Shown piece after piece: positions 54,102 through 63,676 of a stretch of 64,000 nt of DNA. Position 1 is the stretch's first letter. Each line of letters begins with the position of its first letter. The stretch is taken from positions 1,920,501 through 1,984,500 of the forward strand of contig NZ_CP018099.1 in NCBI RefSeq assembly GCF_001886815.1, in the 5' to 3' direction. The stretch comes from Caldithrix abyssi DSM 13497 (GTDB lineage: Bacteria; Calditrichota; Calditrichia; Calditrichales; Calditrichaceae). The notes beneath the pieces are model-generated. The model did not search any database, was not told the origin of the DNA, and saw only the letters and a program-made list of their open reading frames with translations. The position numbers were made by a program, and so were the translations under genes.

Positions 54102-55748
54102 TTAGTCGAAAACCACCTTTAAATAGCCGCCAATAAAATAGATGACCATGCCGCTTACAGCAAGGTGCGAGGCGTACGGCCAGCCCGAACTGCCGCTGAT
54201 TACCCCGCCCAAAAAAATGAGAACGCCAGCTATATAGAGCGAAAAGCTTAACTTGCCCGCAGGAGTTTCTGGAATAATGTTGTAAACTTTGCCGCTGGCC
54301 TCTTCTTCTGCGCTGGTTCGGCGTGCCTTCCAGATGATTTCAATTTTCTCTTTATTTTCCGGACGCGTTAAATAGCTGACCAGAGGCATAACCAGCAAGG
54401 CCGTAACGGCGCTTAAAAACGTGGTCAGATTAAAATCAAATTGAAAATAGAACTTGCCGATTATGCCGGCCACGGCTCCGGCCAGATATCCCCAGATGGC
54501 CCCGGCAGATGTGGCGCGCTTCCAGAGCAGGCCGTACAAAATGCCTACGATGAACAGCGGCATGTCCATGATGCCGATAATTGTCAGATAGGCCTCGACT
54601 GCGCCGCCCATTTTGGGCACTAAAAAGGCAAAGCCGATCATAAACAAGCCCACTAAAAAGGTGATGAAGCGAGCCATGAATAAAATTTCTTTGTTTGTGG
54701 CCTGGCGCTTTTTAAGGGTTTCGTAAATATCGTTGGTAAATAGCGTTGCTACGCCGTTTAAATTTCCGCTAATGGTCGAAAGTTGAGAAGAGAGCAGACC
54801 GACGACTACCAGGCCCAGAATGACCGGCGGCAGCATTTGCGAAAGCAAGGTAGGAATGGCCTGATCCGGATTTTGTAAATTGGGATAGAGCACGGCGGCA
54901 GCCAGCCCAGGCAAATTCCACAGCAGGGCGAACGGCGTTGTGATAATGCCGGCCAGCACCATTCCTTTGGCCACGGTTTTAGTGCTCTCCGCGCCAAAGG
55001 CCCGCTGCAGCAGTCCCTGATCCACGCTGGCCCACTGGATGCCCAGTAAGAAAATGGCCAGAATAAATTTCCAGTTGTACGTACCGCTTTGTCGTACCAG
55101 TTGCAGACTGTTTTCCGGCAGCTTTTCGATTAAACCGGGCATCCAGCCAACCGCCTTCATAGCCATAGGAAGAACGATTAACGCACCGCCCAGCATAAAA
55201 ACAAACTGGATGACATCGGTAAAGGCCACCGACCACATGCCGCCTAACATGGTGTAAATGATGGCAATAATGGCAAAGGCCACAATCCAGAACAGATATG
55301 AGGTGATGCCGGTAATAGCCTGCGCCGCCACCACGGCCGTGTACAGCACCACGCCCAGCCAAAAAGCCAGACGAAAAACCCACAAAATGCCCACCAGCAG
55401 GCGCACAGACTTATTGTAGCGCATGCTTAAAAATTCCGGAATGGTGCGTACGCGTAAACGGCGCATGATGGGAATGATGAACAAACCGGAAAACACAAGC
55501 GCCATATTGCCCGTCCAGGTTTGCCACAAAATGGAAATGCCATGCTTGTAGGCAATGCCCGCCTGTCCCACAAAACTGTAAAGGTTCACATTGGTCGCGG
55601 TAATGACGGCCGCCAGAATAAAGGGCGTTAGCTTACGACCTGCCACATAAAAATCATCGGGCTCGCCCACCCATTTATAAAAAAAGCTGCCCACAAAAAA
55701 GGTCAGTAGCAAAAATGCGATTACAATAATGATGTCTATTAACGCCAC
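54102..55748 (-). CDS. Sodium:solute symporter family (SSS) transporter
   Basis: A 548-residue inner-membrane protein with about 13-14 helices. The N-terminal helix ends FLLLTFFVGSFFYKWVGEPD, followed by DFYVAGRKLTPFILAAVIT; GQAGIAYKHGISILWQTW and the sodium-site region SQLSTISGNLNGVATLF are typical of SSS carriers related to sugar transporters of the SGLT type. The start is GTG at 55748 with GGAGG upstream. A 47-codon membrane gene lies 174 bp upstream in the same direction. The downstream glycosidase genes suggest a sugar substrate, which is inference. Confidence 0.93.
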   Translation of the reverse strand: MALIDIIIVIAFLLLTFFVGSFFYKWVGEPDDFYVAGRKLTPFILAAVITATNVNLYSFVGQAGIAYKHGISILWQTWTGNMALVFSGLFIIPIMRRLRVRTIPEFLSMRYNKSVRLLVGILWVFRLAFWLGVVLYTAVVAAQAITGITSYLFWIVAFAIIAIIYTMLGGMWSVAFTDVIQFVFMLGGALIVLPMAMKAVGWMPGLIEKLPENSLQLVRQSGTYNWKFILAIFLLGIQWASVDQGLLQRAFGAESTKTVAKGMVLAGIITTPFALLWNLPGLAAAVLYPNLQNPDQAIPTLLSQMLPPVILGLVVVGLLSSQLSTISGNLNGVATLFTNDIYETLKKRQATNKEILFMARFITFLVGLFMIGFAFLVPKMGGAVEAYLTIIGIMDMPLFIVGILYGLLWKRATSAGAIWGYLAGAVAGIIGKFYFQFDFNLTTFLSAVTALLVMPLVSYLTRPENKEKIEIIWKARRTSAEEEASGKVYNIIPETPAGKLSFSLYIAGVLIFLGGVISGSSGWPYASHLAVSGMVIYFIGGYLKVVFD

Positions 55749-55922
55749 GGTAAGCCTCCAATCAATCTGTAAGTTCCGTAAAAAAGCATTTTTTTAAAGC
55801 AAAGCCTTTGAACGTTTTTATGCAAGCAAAAAGCTACCGCTTTAAGGTAATCTTACAAGATTATTTTCACCGGGGGAAGGAAATTGCCCACGGCCTAACC
55901 CTTAAAACGTTCTGGTCGGAAT

Positions 55923-56066
55923 TCATGCCGAATCGGTTGCTTTTTTGTCTTTCTCTTTATGGCTTTTGTACAACCGTTTAAATTCTTTGATGGGCACGTA
56001 AATCCAGGTTACCAGAATGACAAAGCCGATCAGCCAGATGCTCCAGGTTATCCAGTCGATGTACAT
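55923..56066 (-). CDS. 47-residue single-pass membrane protein, possible symporter partner
   Basis: A short gene not reached by usual length cut-offs. It reads ATG at 56066 to TGA at 55923. It has one transmembrane helix (TWSIWLIGFVILVTWIYV) and a basic, Lys-rich tail (EFKRLYKSHKEKDKKAT). AAAGGAGTAAAC lies directly before the ATG as a strong RBS. It is 174 bp upstream of the SSS symporter gene, on the same strand. Some SSS carriers are coded with tiny membrane proteins, so a partner role is plausible, but I recognise no family. The longer reverse-strand ORF over this segment is in another frame and is repeat-derived. Confidence 0.7.
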   Translation of the reverse strand: MYIDWITWSIWLIGFVILVTWIYVPIKEFKRLYKSHKEKDKKATDSA

Positions 56067-56090
56067 TGTTTACTCCTTTCTGGGTGAATG

Positions 56091-56533
56091 GGATTCCCGC
56101 TTGCGCGGGAATGACGCCTTTGTTTTGTGAAAGGGATTCCCGCTTGCGCGGGAATGACAGTCCGGTGTCATTCCGGCCGAGCGTAGCGAGAGCCGGAATC
56201 CGCTGTATTTTGAAAGGGATTCCTGCTTTCGCAGGAATGACGTGTAAGGGTGGAATGGATTCCCGCTTGCGCGGGAATGACTGTCCGGTGTCATTCCGGC
56301 CGAGCGCAGCGAGAGCCGGAATCCCCTGCATTTTGAAAAGGATTCCTGCTTGCGCAGGAATGACGTGTAAGGGTGGAATGGATTCCCGCTTGCGCGGGAA
56401 TGACAGTCCGGTGTCATTCCGGCCGAGCGCAGCGAGAGCCGGAATCCCCTGCATTTTGAAAAGGATTCCTGCTTGCGCGGGAATGACTCCTTTGTTTTGT
56501 GTCAGGGATTCCCGCTTGCGCGGGAATGACGCC
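56091..56533. repeat. Array of palindromic repeats with a 123-bp period
   Basis: Hairpin module A (ATTCCCGC-TTGC-GCGGGAAT, fitting the ATTCCC-N8-GGGAAT form of the Neisseria dRS3 repeat) and module B (TCATTCCGGC...GCCGGAATC) alternate. Copies begin at 56134, 56257 and 56380, a period of 123 bp. Two of the copies carry a variant ATTCCTGC...GCAGGAAT hairpin. Flanks at 56091 and near 56505 repeat module A with CCTTTGTTTTGTG. It fills the 470 bp between the small membrane gene and the GH36-like gene. A 213-codon reverse ORF here is repeat-derived. Confidence 0.92.
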
Positions 56534-56536
56534 GCA

Positions 56537-59179
56537 TTAAAACTTCCCCTTAAAAAGAGGCCTTGTCTGCCATTTGCCCTTACTAACCGTTGGGATGTCG
56601 TTTTCTTTTTCAAACACATTCTCTTTGCTCTTTATGGTTAATTTACCCATTTTGACTAATTTTTTCATGCCCATTTCCCAGATGGAAAAATTAGCCGGAG
56701 GCAGTGGCTCGTCAACCTCATTTTGAATGTGAAAGGCAACCGGCTGCTGCAAATCATCCATAGGCAGTAAAATCCAGTACCATCTTCCTGCGGCGCCTTT
56801 TTTAACGATGGGCTTAACCGTGCGTTCGCCCATCTTAAATTCGATGCGCAGGGATTTTACCGCTTCGCTGAAATCCAGTAAAAATCCCAATCGAGCGTCA
56901 TACCACAGCGTATCTTTGCCCAACTCGACGGAACCGGAAATCTGTTGCCGATCAAGAGCATTGAAGCAAAGGCGCGGGCTGGTTCGTTTTTGCTGCGTGG
57001 CGGACCAGTTTTGCAGCAGACTTTCAAACGCGCTTACGGAGAGGTCTTGTCCGTTGAAAATAAGGCGTTTAATTTTGCTTTTGTTAACCAGGCGTGGAGC
57101 GTGGGGCATTGTTGCATCCCAATAAAGCTCGTAGGTCGCGCTGTTTTCGGTTTGTTTCAAGGGTTGTAAAACTGCCCCGCTTAAGTAGAGGGGCTGAGTG
57201 TCGCTTATGGGTTTAAATTGCAAAACCAGCACTTCATAGCCCTGCAAATTAAAAGAAAGCGGCTGGCCGGGCCTCAGCGGCTCGCCTTTAATGGATCGCT
57301 GTGGATAGAGCGTTTCTACCATAAACGCCCGCTTCTCCTTTTTGCCGAACAGGCGGGCGAATTCAAAGGAAATGGTCTGCGGCTGCACAAAAGGATTGCG
57401 CAAAATCAAAATAGACCGGTCTTCTCCTTTGTGCAAATAGCCATAAATTTTTCTCTGGTAAGGATCGCCTCCTAAAAATACGGTATTGCTCAGAGTTTTA
57501 TGGTTGCGGTGCGCCCATTTCATGGTCGCGGCCAGAAAACCCCACTCCTCTTTGCTCAGGATTTCCGGCGAAAGATACAGTTCCCACATCATGACGCCGC
57601 GCGAAAAATACATAACCACGTTGTTCATCCAGTCGCGCAGCGTTTCGTTCTTACCGCCCAGTAAATTTAATTTTCCTTTAATAATGCCGTGCGTCATCAC
57701 ATTGCTCAGGGGAAACTGAAACTGATTAACCACAAAATCTTTGTACAGGGTGTAGTCGCGAAAGGTAATGGCTTTATCGCGTTCGCTAAAGGCCGGCACC
57801 TCTTCGGCATGGCCGTAATCGGCGCCGGTCATCCACACGGCGTCGGCGTATTGCAACCACCAGGGGCTCAGCCAGGTGCCAACCGTGATGTCGATAAAGA
57901 TGTCGGGCTTTTCGGCGCGCAGGGCTTTGAGTATTTCTATTAAACGTTCGATGAGCGTGGTGCGGGAGTAAATGCCCGGTAAATGGTCGTGATCGCTTTC
58001 GTTACAAATGGAAAGAAAACCGTCGATTTTGTAAAAGGAGAGATCGCCCTCTTTCAAATACTGCAAAGTCTTATTTTTAAACGTGTTGAAATATCTGTCC
58101 TCTCCCAGACAAAGATGTCTGCCCGAGGTTTTGTAACCATGTTCTCCGGCCCAGCGGACGCGTTTGTCGCGCGCGCTTCCGTACCCATTCCAGGGCGAAA
58201 TCCACAGTCCCAGACGGCTGTTCATTTTTTCAAGTTCCCGGCGTAAGGGCGCAAAGCCCTGAGGAAACTTCTGCCTGTTTAACTCCCACACCGAGTGAAC
58301 ATCATCCCACCCATCGTCAATGACAAAGGCGTCCAGCGTTAAACCGTAGCGATCAATTAAGGTCGATTTAAAAGCCTGAATGGTGCTCAAAAGTTTGTCG
58401 TAAGAAAAATCTCTTACATCGTACCATGTATTGTAAAGGACGAAGGGCTCGTCATTTCGTGGACGTAATGTGCGAATATAACCAAAAAATGTCTCCTGTG
58501 TCCGGCCGGAAGGAGCGAAGCCAATGACGGCCGGGTATGTGTAAAGCGGCTTTTTGACAGATAATTTTTGAGCCAGGCGATACCAGCACGAAACATGATC
58601 GCCGCCACCGCTTTCAGAGTAGGCGCCGGGAAATTCGATGCCAAAAAATAGATCGTCGCCATAGAGCGGCTGGCCAAATCCGCCATGAGACGTTTGCAAG
58701 CCCATCAACTTTCCGTCAAATACGTGTACTCTTTCAATGAAGACGGGCACATCATTAAAGGGGCTTAATTCCAGGTTGATTTTGAACCAGGGCTCCTGTG
58801 AGGGAACGTTCAGACGCAGCGTTATTTTAAGGGAATGGCCTTCAAATATTAACAACGCCTGCTGGTTGTTTCCTTTGCCTGTTTGCCGGATGTCTTGTAA
58901 AACAAAATCCTGCATACTCCATTTTGCCGGGGTATTGCGCGGCGGGGTAATGCCCTCCCCGAGATAGGTGGTTGTGATACGGAAAAAATCTCCTTTAAAT
59001 CCGTACCGTTGCCCGCTATCTTTATTGTAAAGATAATCCAGTTTCGCTTTCCGGGCTTTAATGCTAAAACGCGCTTCAAAATGGTTGTTACCCAGAGTCA
59101 AGGACTCTGTGTCGCGCTGAATATAGGCCTGTCCCATAAGTAGGACAGGCGCCAGAAGAAAAATGAAAAACTTTTTCAT
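56537..59179 (-). CDS. Secreted clan GH-D glycosidase (alpha-galactosidase-like)
   Basis: An 880-residue exported enzyme. ATG 59179 is chosen because it gives a clear Sec signal peptide (KKFFIFLLAPVLLMGQA); the open frame extends 52 codons further upstream without signal. The beta-barrel contains LDAFVIDDGWDD, SRLGLWISPW and FYKIDGF (nucleophile Asp386). VWMTGADYGHAEE contains the likely acid Asp454. A beta-rich N-terminal domain and two C-terminal beta domains flank it. The order matches GH36/GH27-type enzymes. The next gene upstream codes for a second such enzyme. Substrate is probably an alpha-galactoside; alpha-N-acetylgalactosaminide cannot be excluded. It ends at the repeat array. Confidence 0.82.
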   Translation of the reverse strand: MKKFFIFLLAPVLLMGQAYIQRDTESLTLGNNHFEARFSIKARKAKLDYLYNKDSGQRYGFKGDFFRITTTYLGEGITPPRNTPAKWSMQDFVLQDIRQTGKGNNQQALLIFEGHSLKITLRLNVPSQEPWFKINLELSPFNDVPVFIERVHVFDGKLMGLQTSHGGFGQPLYGDDLFFGIEFPGAYSESGGGDHVSCWYRLAQKLSVKKPLYTYPAVIGFAPSGRTQETFFGYIRTLRPRNDEPFVLYNTWYDVRDFSYDKLLSTIQAFKSTLIDRYGLTLDAFVIDDGWDDVHSVWELNRQKFPQGFAPLRRELEKMNSRLGLWISPWNGYGSARDKRVRWAGEHGYKTSGRHLCLGEDRYFNTFKNKTLQYLKEGDLSFYKIDGFLSICNESDHDHLPGIYSRTTLIERLIEILKALRAEKPDIFIDITVGTWLSPWWLQYADAVWMTGADYGHAEEVPAFSERDKAITFRDYTLYKDFVVNQFQFPLSNVMTHGIIKGKLNLLGGKNETLRDWMNNVVMYFSRGVMMWELYLSPEILSKEEWGFLAATMKWAHRNHKTLSNTVFLGGDPYQRKIYGYLHKGEDRSILILRNPFVQPQTISFEFARLFGKKEKRAFMVETLYPQRSIKGEPLRPGQPLSFNLQGYEVLVLQFKPISDTQPLYLSGAVLQPLKQTENSATYELYWDATMPHAPRLVNKSKIKRLIFNGQDLSVSAFESLLQNWSATQQKRTSPRLCFNALDRQQISGSVELGKDTLWYDARLGFLLDFSEAVKSLRIEFKMGERTVKPIVKKGAAGRWYWILLPMDDLQQPVAFHIQNEVDEPLPPANFSIWEMGMKKLVKMGKLTIKSKENVFEKENDIPTVSKGKWQTRPLFKGKF

Positions 59180-59324
59180 ACTAATTCCCATCAAAATTGA
59201 TTTCTGTCGGCGCCGCATTCCGGAATGAAAGCCCGCATGGTTTAAAAGCAAATGACCGCCTGCCGGGCGCATGCGCTTTGCCTTTTCCGCTTTAGTGAAC
59301 ATCAACGGAAGTTTATGCAAAAGA

Positions 59325-61367
59325 TCACTTAACATAGATCAGCAAATGTTTTTTAAATTGCGCCTTAAGAAAGGGGCGCTCGCTGCTCACCGTGCCCAGA
59401 TTTTTGGCATTCTCATAGTCATAAACGGTTAAAGTTTTTTTAGCCGGCAAACCGCGCAGTTCAATGGTTCCGTTAAAATCGTCGGCGTAAAAGGCGTAAA
59501 ACAGGGTATCGCCTTTTTGAATCACGTGCGCTTCCGGACGGTCATAGCCCAGGTCATACAGCGTTCCGACATATTGGCCTTTAGCCAGCTGGTATTTTTT
59601 GTACAGGCCGATCCATTTTTTCCAGATTTTTTCTTTTTCTGGCGTCAGGCCAATATGCCCGGTTTCTTTGTTAAAATAGCTTTCGGGCGGCCAGACGAAC
59701 TTGGTTCCTGGTACGCCGCCAATGCCAATTGTCGAAGCAAAATCGTCTTTCCCGTCGCTTAATTCCACATGGTCGCCGTAGTAGGGCGCCTGTGGCCCCA
59801 TCAGGGCTTTATGGGCTTTACCTTTTAAACGGATTTGCCATGAGCTGGTGGGATCGGAAGCCACCGGTTGATTTTCAACGGCCATGTTGAAAAAGGAAGC
59901 GGCGTCGCCGCAGGGGCAAATTTCAACCACGGCATCGGGCTTGATGGAAATGGCCGTCTGGTAAATCATGTCAAAAAAGGCGGGCAGCGCTTCCACGGCC
60001 TCCTCCGGCCGGGCGTGGTTGTGCGCGGGATTGTAGCAGGGCGGTACGGCGTTCTGATGCTGGCCATCCAGCTTTAAACCGTCAAAATCCCAGTCTTTAA
60101 TGATTTTGGTAATCAACCCTTTAAAGTATTGGCGGGTCGGTTCGTAAGCGGGGCACAGGTAGTAGCTGTCCCACCAGGTGATCAGTTGCGTGCTGCCATC
60201 TTCATTTAACAGCAGCATGTCGGAGTGTTCTTTCAAAAGTCTGGTGCCCGGATCGGCGGCCAGCGGAACGAACCACAGTTTGGCCTTTAAACCCATGGCA
60301 TGAATACGATCGACCAGGGCGCGCATGTCGCGATCGCCGCGCGGAAATTTTTTGGGATGGAGGAACCAGTCCCCTTCGGCCGTCTGCCAGCCGTCGTCAA
60401 TAACCGCCCAATCAAGGCCCACTTCTTTTACCTTGGGCAGGGCGCCTTCGATCTGTTCAACGGTAAAACCCCGCTCATAGCCCCAGGCGCACCAGATGGG
60501 CTGGTAGGCGGTTTCCGGATATGGCTTAAATTTAAGACCTCGTTTTTGCATCATTTGCGAATAACTTTGCAGCGGCCTGAAAAAATCGCCACGGTGCACG
60601 GTTAAAAAGGTTGGCAGAGTAGTGAAGGATTCGCCCGTTTGCAATGATAGGCGACGCTTACTGGTAATGGCCAGAGTTGCGCCCTCGGCGGTGGAATCGA
60701 ATCGAACCGGTAAAGAGACCAGTTTGGGCGTTAATGCCAGGTGGCCCACCGCAAGTCCCGCATCCGTACGCCATAAATCCACCACCGGAATGCCGCCGCC
60801 GTAATCCGAAGCGTTCATGCCCTGATAGTTTTCTTTATAAAAGCCGCGCTCCACGGGCAAAACCCAGTCCGGCCTCTCCGGATAAGAAGCCGCCTGAAAC
60901 GACCAGTAAGAAGGCGTCGTCTTTTGCTCAGGTAGCAACGTGTAGCGGTGGTTAATCCAGCCTTCTACCAAAAGTGGTTGGCCGCCAAGATTTTTGTAGC
61001 GAACCTGAAATACAGCCATTTGAGGGAATTGATCATACATTTTAATGTAAACCTGCTTTTCGATTTTCAGCGCGCTATCTTCAAAAATACCGGTAAGCTT
61101 TAACTCTTTTCCCGCTCCGATAGAATCTTGAAAGGTCCCGCTTTTAAATTGCTGCAAGCTAAAAGCGTCGATTCTCCTGTCCTGCAAAATGAGTTGTTCC
61201 GCCGGCTGAAAGGTGTCCATCAAAGGCCGACTCTGATCAGCAAGAGCGGATACTCTGGAGTGAAGCAAAGGATTAAATTCAATTTTTAGAAATTTATTGG
61301 TAATCGTCGGCTGTTTCTGGCAGGACACGAAAGTTAAAAATACGATCAACAGAAAAAAAATTCTCAT
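59325..61367 (-). CDS. Lipid-anchored clan GH-D glycosidase (GH36-like)
   Basis: A 680-residue lipoprotein (lipobox LTFVSC, Cys16). An N-terminal beta-sandwich (about 20-270) leads into a barrel with IWCAWGYERGF, LDWAVIDDGWQ (about 319-328), LKAKLWFVPLAADPG and FDGLKLDGQHQ, with nucleophile Asp434. The second carboxylate is probably Asp505 in PVASDPTSSWQ. A C-terminal beta domain ends at 680. These fit GH36 alpha-galactosidase-type enzymes. AGAGGAGCATTTGCG precedes the ATG. It is 145 bp upstream of the second GH-D gene on the same strand, so they are likely expressed together, one membrane-bound and one exported. Confidence 0.88.
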   Translation of the reverse strand: MRIFFLLIVFLTFVSCQKQPTITNKFLKIEFNPLLHSRVSALADQSRPLMDTFQPAEQLILQDRRIDAFSLQQFKSGTFQDSIGAGKELKLTGIFEDSALKIEKQVYIKMYDQFPQMAVFQVRYKNLGGQPLLVEGWINHRYTLLPEQKTTPSYWSFQAASYPERPDWVLPVERGFYKENYQGMNASDYGGGIPVVDLWRTDAGLAVGHLALTPKLVSLPVRFDSTAEGATLAITSKRRLSLQTGESFTTLPTFLTVHRGDFFRPLQSYSQMMQKRGLKFKPYPETAYQPIWCAWGYERGFTVEQIEGALPKVKEVGLDWAVIDDGWQTAEGDWFLHPKKFPRGDRDMRALVDRIHAMGLKAKLWFVPLAADPGTRLLKEHSDMLLLNEDGSTQLITWWDSYYLCPAYEPTRQYFKGLITKIIKDWDFDGLKLDGQHQNAVPPCYNPAHNHARPEEAVEALPAFFDMIYQTAISIKPDAVVEICPCGDAASFFNMAVENQPVASDPTSSWQIRLKGKAHKALMGPQAPYYGDHVELSDGKDDFASTIGIGGVPGTKFVWPPESYFNKETGHIGLTPEKEKIWKKWIGLYKKYQLAKGQYVGTLYDLGYDRPEAHVIQKGDTLFYAFYADDFNGTIELRGLPAKKTLTVYDYENAKNLGTVSSERPFLKAQFKKHLLIYVK

Positions 61368-61660
61368 CGCAAATGCTCCTCTAAAAAAATTGAAATGTTC
61401 ATCAAAATCAAGCCATATCCATAATTACGTTCTTAATATTTCAAAAGCGCTGACATCACACATCATTATGCGTATCTCCCGGATAGAAAACTCCTTCCAT
61501 TTAATCCCATTATGAACAAAAACATAGAATCTTTTGCCTATTCGACAGATTAATGCGTTCTGATGTTTTGTTTTAATACAACTTTATTCTGGTATTTCAT
61601 TCCAGCTCTCTTTCTCTCATTGCAGGCGTTTTATGCAAAATTAATATTTCAAAAACTTTT

Positions 61661-63475
61661 TTACTTATTAAAGATCATCATACGTGTGGCCTGCTGTTTT
61701 TTTATTTTTAAACGATAAAAATAGACGCCGCTGGCCAGATGGTTCATGTCGATCAGCACGCGGTGCTGACCCGCAGGTTGATAGGCATCGACCAGCGTTT
61801 TGAGCAAGCGGCCGTTCACATCGTAAAGCGCCAGATGAACGGCTGCTCCGCTCTTCAGACGGTATTCGATCACGGTTGTGCCGTTGAATGGATTGGGGTA
61901 GTTTTGCTTCAGCACAAAATCCTGCGGCGCAAAGTCAGTGTTTTCAACGGCGCTGGTCGTTCCCAGCACGGCCGGCGTTCTGCTTCCGCCAAGGTCGTCC
62001 TGCATGTAGTCCTGATCGCTCCAGGCAGCGGACGACGCCCATTGAATGTAAATTTCGTCGCCGGTTGTTACTCCCAGATCGCTGAAAGCAACTGCCATTT
62101 CGCTGGAAGCGCCGCTGTGCGCCTCATTAACGCTGCCCACAAAACTCCAGCTCCAGTCGGAGCCTGTGCCCGTGTACTGGTACAGATTAGGCGCGCTGCC
62201 GGAAACTTGCTCGATCATGTAGTCGGCGCCCATGCTCCACCAGCCGTAGTTTAAACCGGTGGCTGCGTTTTTGTCGGTGTCGATGTAGATGTGGTAGCCG
62301 TCGCCGGTGTTGGCCGTTGCGTAATACGCGCCGGCCACATCGGTGCGCAAAAACAAGGTGCTGGCGTCGTATGTGTAGTAACCGGTAAGCAGATCCAGGT
62401 TGGCGTCCGAATAATCGCCCTGAGGATCGGTTACGTAGCTGCCCACGCCCGCCCAGTCGCTAAAATTACCGTCGATAGTAATGGAAGAGCTGGAAAAACC
62501 ATAGCTGTGGTCGTCTGTTCTTATCCAGATTAGGCCCGTATTGGTTTCACGGGAGTGTTGAGGATTGTTGTGCTGCACAGCCGTTAAAAAAGCGCTGCCG
62601 GAATCAACTACCGGCCGGGGACGAAACGGGGCGCTGTTATTGTTGCTGGAGAACAAATATTCGCCCCAGCCCGTCGCCTTATGCCCGTAGAGCAGGGCGG
62701 AGTGCCAGGCGTAGTGGAATTGGTGCTGATCGTAAATGTTGGCGCTATTATTAGTGGTAATCGACCAGATTCCAAAACCAATGCTTTGCTGGTAGGCGTC
62801 CAGCTTATCGGCTTTGCTTTGCCAGGTCGCTTCGCTTTGATAATTTCCTGCCTCAATCTGATAACTCTCCGACAGGTAAAAATCGTCGGCGCTCAAATGG
62901 GTCGGTTCACCGGTGGGATTAAAATTGGCGTCAACCTCAGAGCTGAACACATCATCGGGGTTCCAGGCATTAACGCAAACCGGCATGCCCTGGGCATGAG
63001 CGGAATCGATCACCGCGTTTTGTCGTTCACGGCTTGTTTGAAAATCATAGCCAAAATCGTCAAAAAAGATGCCGTCGGCTCCCGTGGCCTTCCATTCTTT
63101 GATGCGAATTCCAATCTCGCTTAAACTTAAGTTTTGCGTGGTTACGCCGGCGTCAATGTAGCCGAAGATTCTGGTGCTGTAGCTGGCGTGTATCAGATTG
63201 ATTATTTCTACCGTGTTAGCATGATCGCCGTGAGAGGTCTTTTCCAGGCCGTCGCCCAGCACCACAAAATCATATTGGCCGAGCGTATCGGCCGCCTGTT
63301 GATTGTTGGTCGCTCCGTTAATCATGGAAGGCCAGCCATAATAAATCAACAATTTTTGAGGATTTAAGCTGGCATTCACCGATTGTGTTATGGTGGTCGC
63401 GCTGGTTCGCGCTACGCTAAACGTTTGAGCCAGCAAAAATGTCGTCATGCTTAAAATAATAAGAACAAAACGCAT
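61661..63475 (-). CDS. Secreted GH114-like glycosidase with T9SS sorting domain
   Basis: A 604-residue exported protein. After a signal peptide (about 1-20) a TIM-barrel of the GH114/TM1410-like group covers about 40-270: LLIYYGWPSMING, RIFGYIDAGVT, TGADGIFFDDFGYDF and MPVCVNAWNPDDV. The barrel type is linked to endo-alpha-1,4-polygalactosaminidase activity. A DOMON/carbohydrate-binding-like beta domain follows (about 330-500). The C-terminus is a type A T9SS sorting domain (LKQNYPNPFNGTTVIEYRL, SGVYFYRLKIKKQ). AAAAGGGAGAAT is before the ATG. It is upstream of the GH-D genes by 293 bp. Action on galactosamine polymers is an inference from family resemblance. Confidence 0.82.
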   Translation of the reverse strand: MRFVLIILSMTTFLLAQTFSVARTSATTITQSVNASLNPQKLLIYYGWPSMINGATNNQQAADTLGQYDFVVLGDGLEKTSHGDHANTVEIINLIHASYSTRIFGYIDAGVTTQNLSLSEIGIRIKEWKATGADGIFFDDFGYDFQTSRERQNAVIDSAHAQGMPVCVNAWNPDDVFSSEVDANFNPTGEPTHLSADDFYLSESYQIEAGNYQSEATWQSKADKLDAYQQSIGFGIWSITTNNSANIYDQHQFHYAWHSALLYGHKATGWGEYLFSSNNNSAPFRPRPVVDSGSAFLTAVQHNNPQHSRETNTGLIWIRTDDHSYGFSSSSITIDGNFSDWAGVGSYVTDPQGDYSDANLDLLTGYYTYDASTLFLRTDVAGAYYATANTGDGYHIYIDTDKNAATGLNYGWWSMGADYMIEQVSGSAPNLYQYTGTGSDWSWSFVGSVNEAHSGASSEMAVAFSDLGVTTGDEIYIQWASSAAWSDQDYMQDDLGGSRTPAVLGTTSAVENTDFAPQDFVLKQNYPNPFNGTTVIEYRLKSGAAVHLALYDVNGRLLKTLVDAYQPAGQHRVLIDMNHLASGVYFYRLKIKKQQATRMMIFNK

Positions 63476-63676
63476 ATTCTCCCTTTTAACTTTTATTTCA
63501 TTGGCGGTTTGTTCCGCAATGTGCTCCTATTGTTTTGCTGAGCCAGCCGGTTAAAAGCAAATGCGCCTTAAAAACGACTGTTGAAATAAAGTAGAGCGCA
63601 AAGGGAACCATCTCGTCAAAGCAATGGCAAGCGGCTTTTAGCATCCGTTGGCTACTCCCTAAGCGCTCCGGAACAA

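Noticed and set aside
56091-56533. CRISPR array
   Set aside because: The 123-bp period includes all the sequence; there are no unique spacers and no cas genes.
55978-56641. ORFs of 115-213 codons rich in SFPRKRES and VIPAQAGI repeats
   Set aside because: Products of the palindromic array, open in several frames on both strands. Not a repeat protein gene.
59180-59335. N-terminal extension of the GH-D enzyme at 56537-59179
   Set aside because: The upstream 52 codons would place a long polar stretch before a clear signal peptide; the ATG at 59179 is more plausible.
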